Assembly: GCF_014145675.1 (NCBI RefSeq) | Contig: NZ_JACGZW010000005.1 | Coordinates: forward strand, 496,001 to 560,000 | Reading direction: 5' to 3' | DNA length: 64,000 nt | Source: Amycolatopsis dendrobii | GTDB taxonomy: Bacteria; Actinomycetota; Actinomycetes; Mycobacteriales; Pseudonocardiaceae | In this document: positions 62,215-64,000 of the stretch, in pieces | Numbering within the stretch: the stretch's first letter is position 1 | Layout of the letters: each line of letters starts with the position of its first letter | Made by a program: the position numbers and the translations under genes | The notes under the pieces: model-generated | Seen by the model: the letters and a program-made list of their open reading frames with translations, nothing else | Databases searched by the model: none | What the model was told of the DNA's origin: nothing

Positions 62215-62847
62215 TCAGCCGGGTTTGCGGGCCGAGATCAGCAGGTGCTCCTCCGGCTCCGCCCCGGGCTTGTCCGGCGCGAAGGTCTCCGCCCGGGTCC
62301 CGGTCACTTCCAGCCCGGCCGCGCGCACCCGCTCGACCAGCGCGTCCGCCGGGAAGCTCGTGACCCGGATCGAGTGGCCGAGGAAGTCGACCGGGACGTT
62401 CTCGACGTCGGAGGGCACCGTGATCAGCGCGAACCTTCCTCCCGGGACCAGCCAGCCGGCGATCCGGCCGAGCGCGCGCTCCGTTTCGGCCCGCGCCAGC
62501 TGCAGGAACGGGAAGAACGCGCACACCGCGTCCCAAGACTCCGGTTCCGACTCCCATTCCCGCACGTCGGCCTGCACGAACTCGGCCCCGGGCACCTGCT
62601 CGCGGGCGATCCGCACCATCTCCGCGGACACGTCGATCCCGGTCACCCGATGCCCGGCGGCGACGAGATCCGCCGCCACGGGGCGGCCGGTCCCGCTGCC
62701 GACGTCGAGCACCCGCGCCGAGGGCGGCAGCACCGCGAGCAACTCCCGCACCGCCGCGTCCACCACCGGCGGGCGGCCGAACGCCTCCTCGTACCCGGCT
62801 CCGATCGCGTCGAACAGTTCCGCCGCGGTAGTCAGTTCCTCGGACAT
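62215..62847 (-). CDS. Class I SAM-dependent methyltransferase
   Basis: A 210-residue methyltransferase: SAM-binding motif I VLDVGSGTGRPVAADLVAAGHRVTGID (about residues 45-72), acidic loop and motif VQADVREWE, then WLVPGGRFALIT. Small-molecule class; substrate unknown. ATG at 62847, 33 bases after the stop of the upstream membrane-protein gene on the same strand, so probably co-transcribed. Confidence 0.88.
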   Translation of the reverse strand: MSEELTTAAELFDAIGAGYEEAFGRPPVVDAAVRELLAVLPPSARVLDVGSGTGRPVAADLVAAGHRVTGIDVSAEMVRIAREQVPGAEFVQADVREWESEPESWDAVCAFFPFLQLARAETERALGRIAGWLVPGGRFALITVPSDVENVPVDFLGHSIRVTSFPADALVERVRAAGLEVTGTRAETFAPDKPGAEPEEHLLISARKPG

Positions 62848-62880
62848 CCCAGATTCCCCTCGCCGTCGAAGGAACCCAGG

Positions 62881-63993
62881 CTATCCGCCGCGGGAAGGCA
62901 GTTCGACGACGCCGAACCCGGCCAGCGCGGCGAAAGCCGCGAGTGCCCCGAGGATCGCCCAGCTGATCGGGTTGCCGAGGTTGAGCGTCCAGGAGACGCC
63001 CGAGCGCCGGTGCACGAGAAGGGCCGGGTCGCCGCGGTTGACGTAGACCATGCCTGCGAGGCGCCAGTACCGGTCGTCGTCGCGCTGCACGCGGCCGGAG
63101 TCTTCTTCGTCCGCGGGCAGCCGGTGCCCCGCGTCGCCGGCCCGGAACGCGAACGCCACCCACGCGATTGCCGCGGCGGCAAGAGGCAGGTAGCTGACGA
63201 CGGTCGCGCCTGTCGTGGCCGGGACGATCTCCCACACCTCCAGCGACGCCACCAGCAAGCTCGCGGCCGCACATCCGGCGGTGCCGAACAGCAGCCGCAG
63301 CACCCCGGCGAGGTAGCCGCGGTATCGGGCGGCCGAGGCGGCAGGCTGTGCCGCGTCGAGTTCCGGCCGGGCACGAGGGAGGGCGAAGCCCAGCAGACCG
63401 ACGAGGACGATGATCAGCAGCTGCGCGGTGACGGTCGCGAAGGCGTGGCCGACTGTCGTCTCGCTGCGCCGAGCGGGGTCGACGATCATTCCGTTCGGCG
63501 TCGGCAGTGTCGCGGGCAGAGCGCCGTAGCGCCAGGCCCCGATCGCCGCGGTGATCGCGAACAGCGCTGCCGCCGGAGCCAGAAGAATCCACTGTGGACG
63601 GACGGGGTCGGTGCGCAGGGAGGTGTCGGCCGCGACTGCCTGACGGGTGCCGGAATACCAGTCGCCGTCCCGTTTCGCGGCGGCTACTCTGCGGTGCTCC
63701 CGGTAGCCGAGCCCGCAGCAAGCGGCCGCGAGAACCGGTGCGACGAACGCGGCCGCCGATTCCCAGCGCAGTCCGGCTGAAGCGAAAGCGACCAAGACGA
63801 ACGCGAGAGTGCCGACCACCAGCACTCCGCGCGCGTACCGATGGTGCGCGCGGATGATCTCCGGTTCGGCCATGCGCGCGGCCGGGACGCGGACACCGAA
63901 CGGAAGCGTCGGCCGGGCCAGCGCGGGAGCCGCCCAGAACGCGGCGGCCAGCAGCGCGACCAGCGCGAGATCCAGGCAGACCGACGACGTCAC
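62881..63993 (-). CDS. DUF5808/DUF1648-type membrane protein
   Basis: A 370-residue membrane protein with about eight hydrophobic segments. The C-terminal DDDRYWRLAGMVYVNRGDPALLVHRRSGVSWTLNLGNPISWAIL is a typical DUF5808 module. A central DUF1648-like region (RYGALPATLPTPNG) is also visible. Role unknown; such proteins often sit with GntR regulators. GTG at 63993 is the only start seen, but the true start may lie past the right edge of the window. Confidence 0.75.
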   Translation of the reverse strand: MTSSVCLDLALVALLAAAFWAAPALARPTLPFGVRVPAARMAEPEIIRAHHRYARGVLVVGTLAFVLVAFASAGLRWESAAAFVAPVLAAACCGLGYREHRRVAAAKRDGDWYSGTRQAVAADTSLRTDPVRPQWILLAPAAALFAITAAIGAWRYGALPATLPTPNGMIVDPARRSETTVGHAFATVTAQLLIIVLVGLLGFALPRARPELDAAQPAASAARYRGYLAGVLRLLFGTAGCAAASLLVASLEVWEIVPATTGATVVSYLPLAAAAIAWVAFAFRAGDAGHRLPADEEDSGRVQRDDDRYWRLAGMVYVNRGDPALLVHRRSGVSWTLNLGNPISWAILGALAAFAALAGFGVVELPSRGG

Positions 63994-64000
63994 GACGGAG

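Overview
The window is very GC-rich, with strong G/C preference at third codon positions, frequent GTG and TTG starts and many 4-base ATGA overlaps. It carries a hopanoid locus, PucR, ECF42 and CGNR regulators, F420/PPOX-type and AA10 proteins, and short palindromic intergenic repeats. This points to an actinobacterium of the Pseudonocardiales, most like Amycolatopsis; the genus is an inference. I see no rRNA, tRNA, CRISPR array, transposase, integrase or phage gene.

Layout. 1-7.4 kb: a LysR regulator, MsrA, a DUF427 protein, a large glycosyltransferase/WS-DGAT fusion with a DMT transporter behind it, a VC0807-like membrane protein and an SDR. 7.5-17.3 kb: a PucR regulator divergent from a tightly overlapped hopanoid operon (hpnC, hpnD, hpnE, polyprenyl synthase, shc, an HpnG-IspH fusion, hpnH). 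17.4-20.4 kb: an atypical phenylalanyl-tRNA synthetase pair behind a structured leader. 20.4-24.4 kb: PPOX protein, MFS exporter, LysR, Ohr with an upstream micro-ORF, CGNR regulator. 24.4-29.9 kb: accessory and decayed DNA, with a frameshifted aldo/keto reductase, a secreted AA10 LPMO under a DasR-like site, a Tat-exported GH64 glucanase, an enolase-superfamily remnant, and a TetR/NmrA pair. 29.9-33.2 kb: TetR, small unknown genes and a repeat-rich spacer. 33.2-46.3 kb: EamA/LysR pair, HNH protein with an attenuator-like leader, PucR-type regulator, HSL esterase, TetR with two small membrane proteins, furA-catalase, ABC-F ATPase, an Imm-5-like protein, a J-domain-like protein, YeiH exporter/GntR. 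46.3-50.2 kb: acyl-CoA thioesterase, ECF42 sigma/YCII pair, Imm1-like protein, NAD(P)-binding protein. 50.4-64 kb: secreted SH3 protein, secreted trypsin, a long non-coding repeat tract, a Cmx/CmrA-like MFS pump, enolase, a Tat-exported phosphatase, P450, CoA-transferase, MT0933-type protein with a Gly/Gln tail, SAM methyltransferase and a DUF5808-type membrane protein.

How genes work together. The hopanoid operon covers farnesyl diphosphate to hydroxysqualene to squalene to hopene to side-chain extension (HpnH, then HpnG), and its IspH domain supplies isoprene units. The LPMO and the glucanase, both exported, suggest degradation of fungal or insect cell walls. furA-katA and Ohr are peroxide defences. 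Many regulators sit divergently from one target with a visible palindrome between them.

Most notable points: the HpnG-IspH fusion; the glycosyltransferase-acyltransferase fusion with an intergenic-type repeat inserted in frame; the PheRS pair lacking the tRNA-binding insert and carrying a changed amino-acid pocket; and several structured non-coding tracts.
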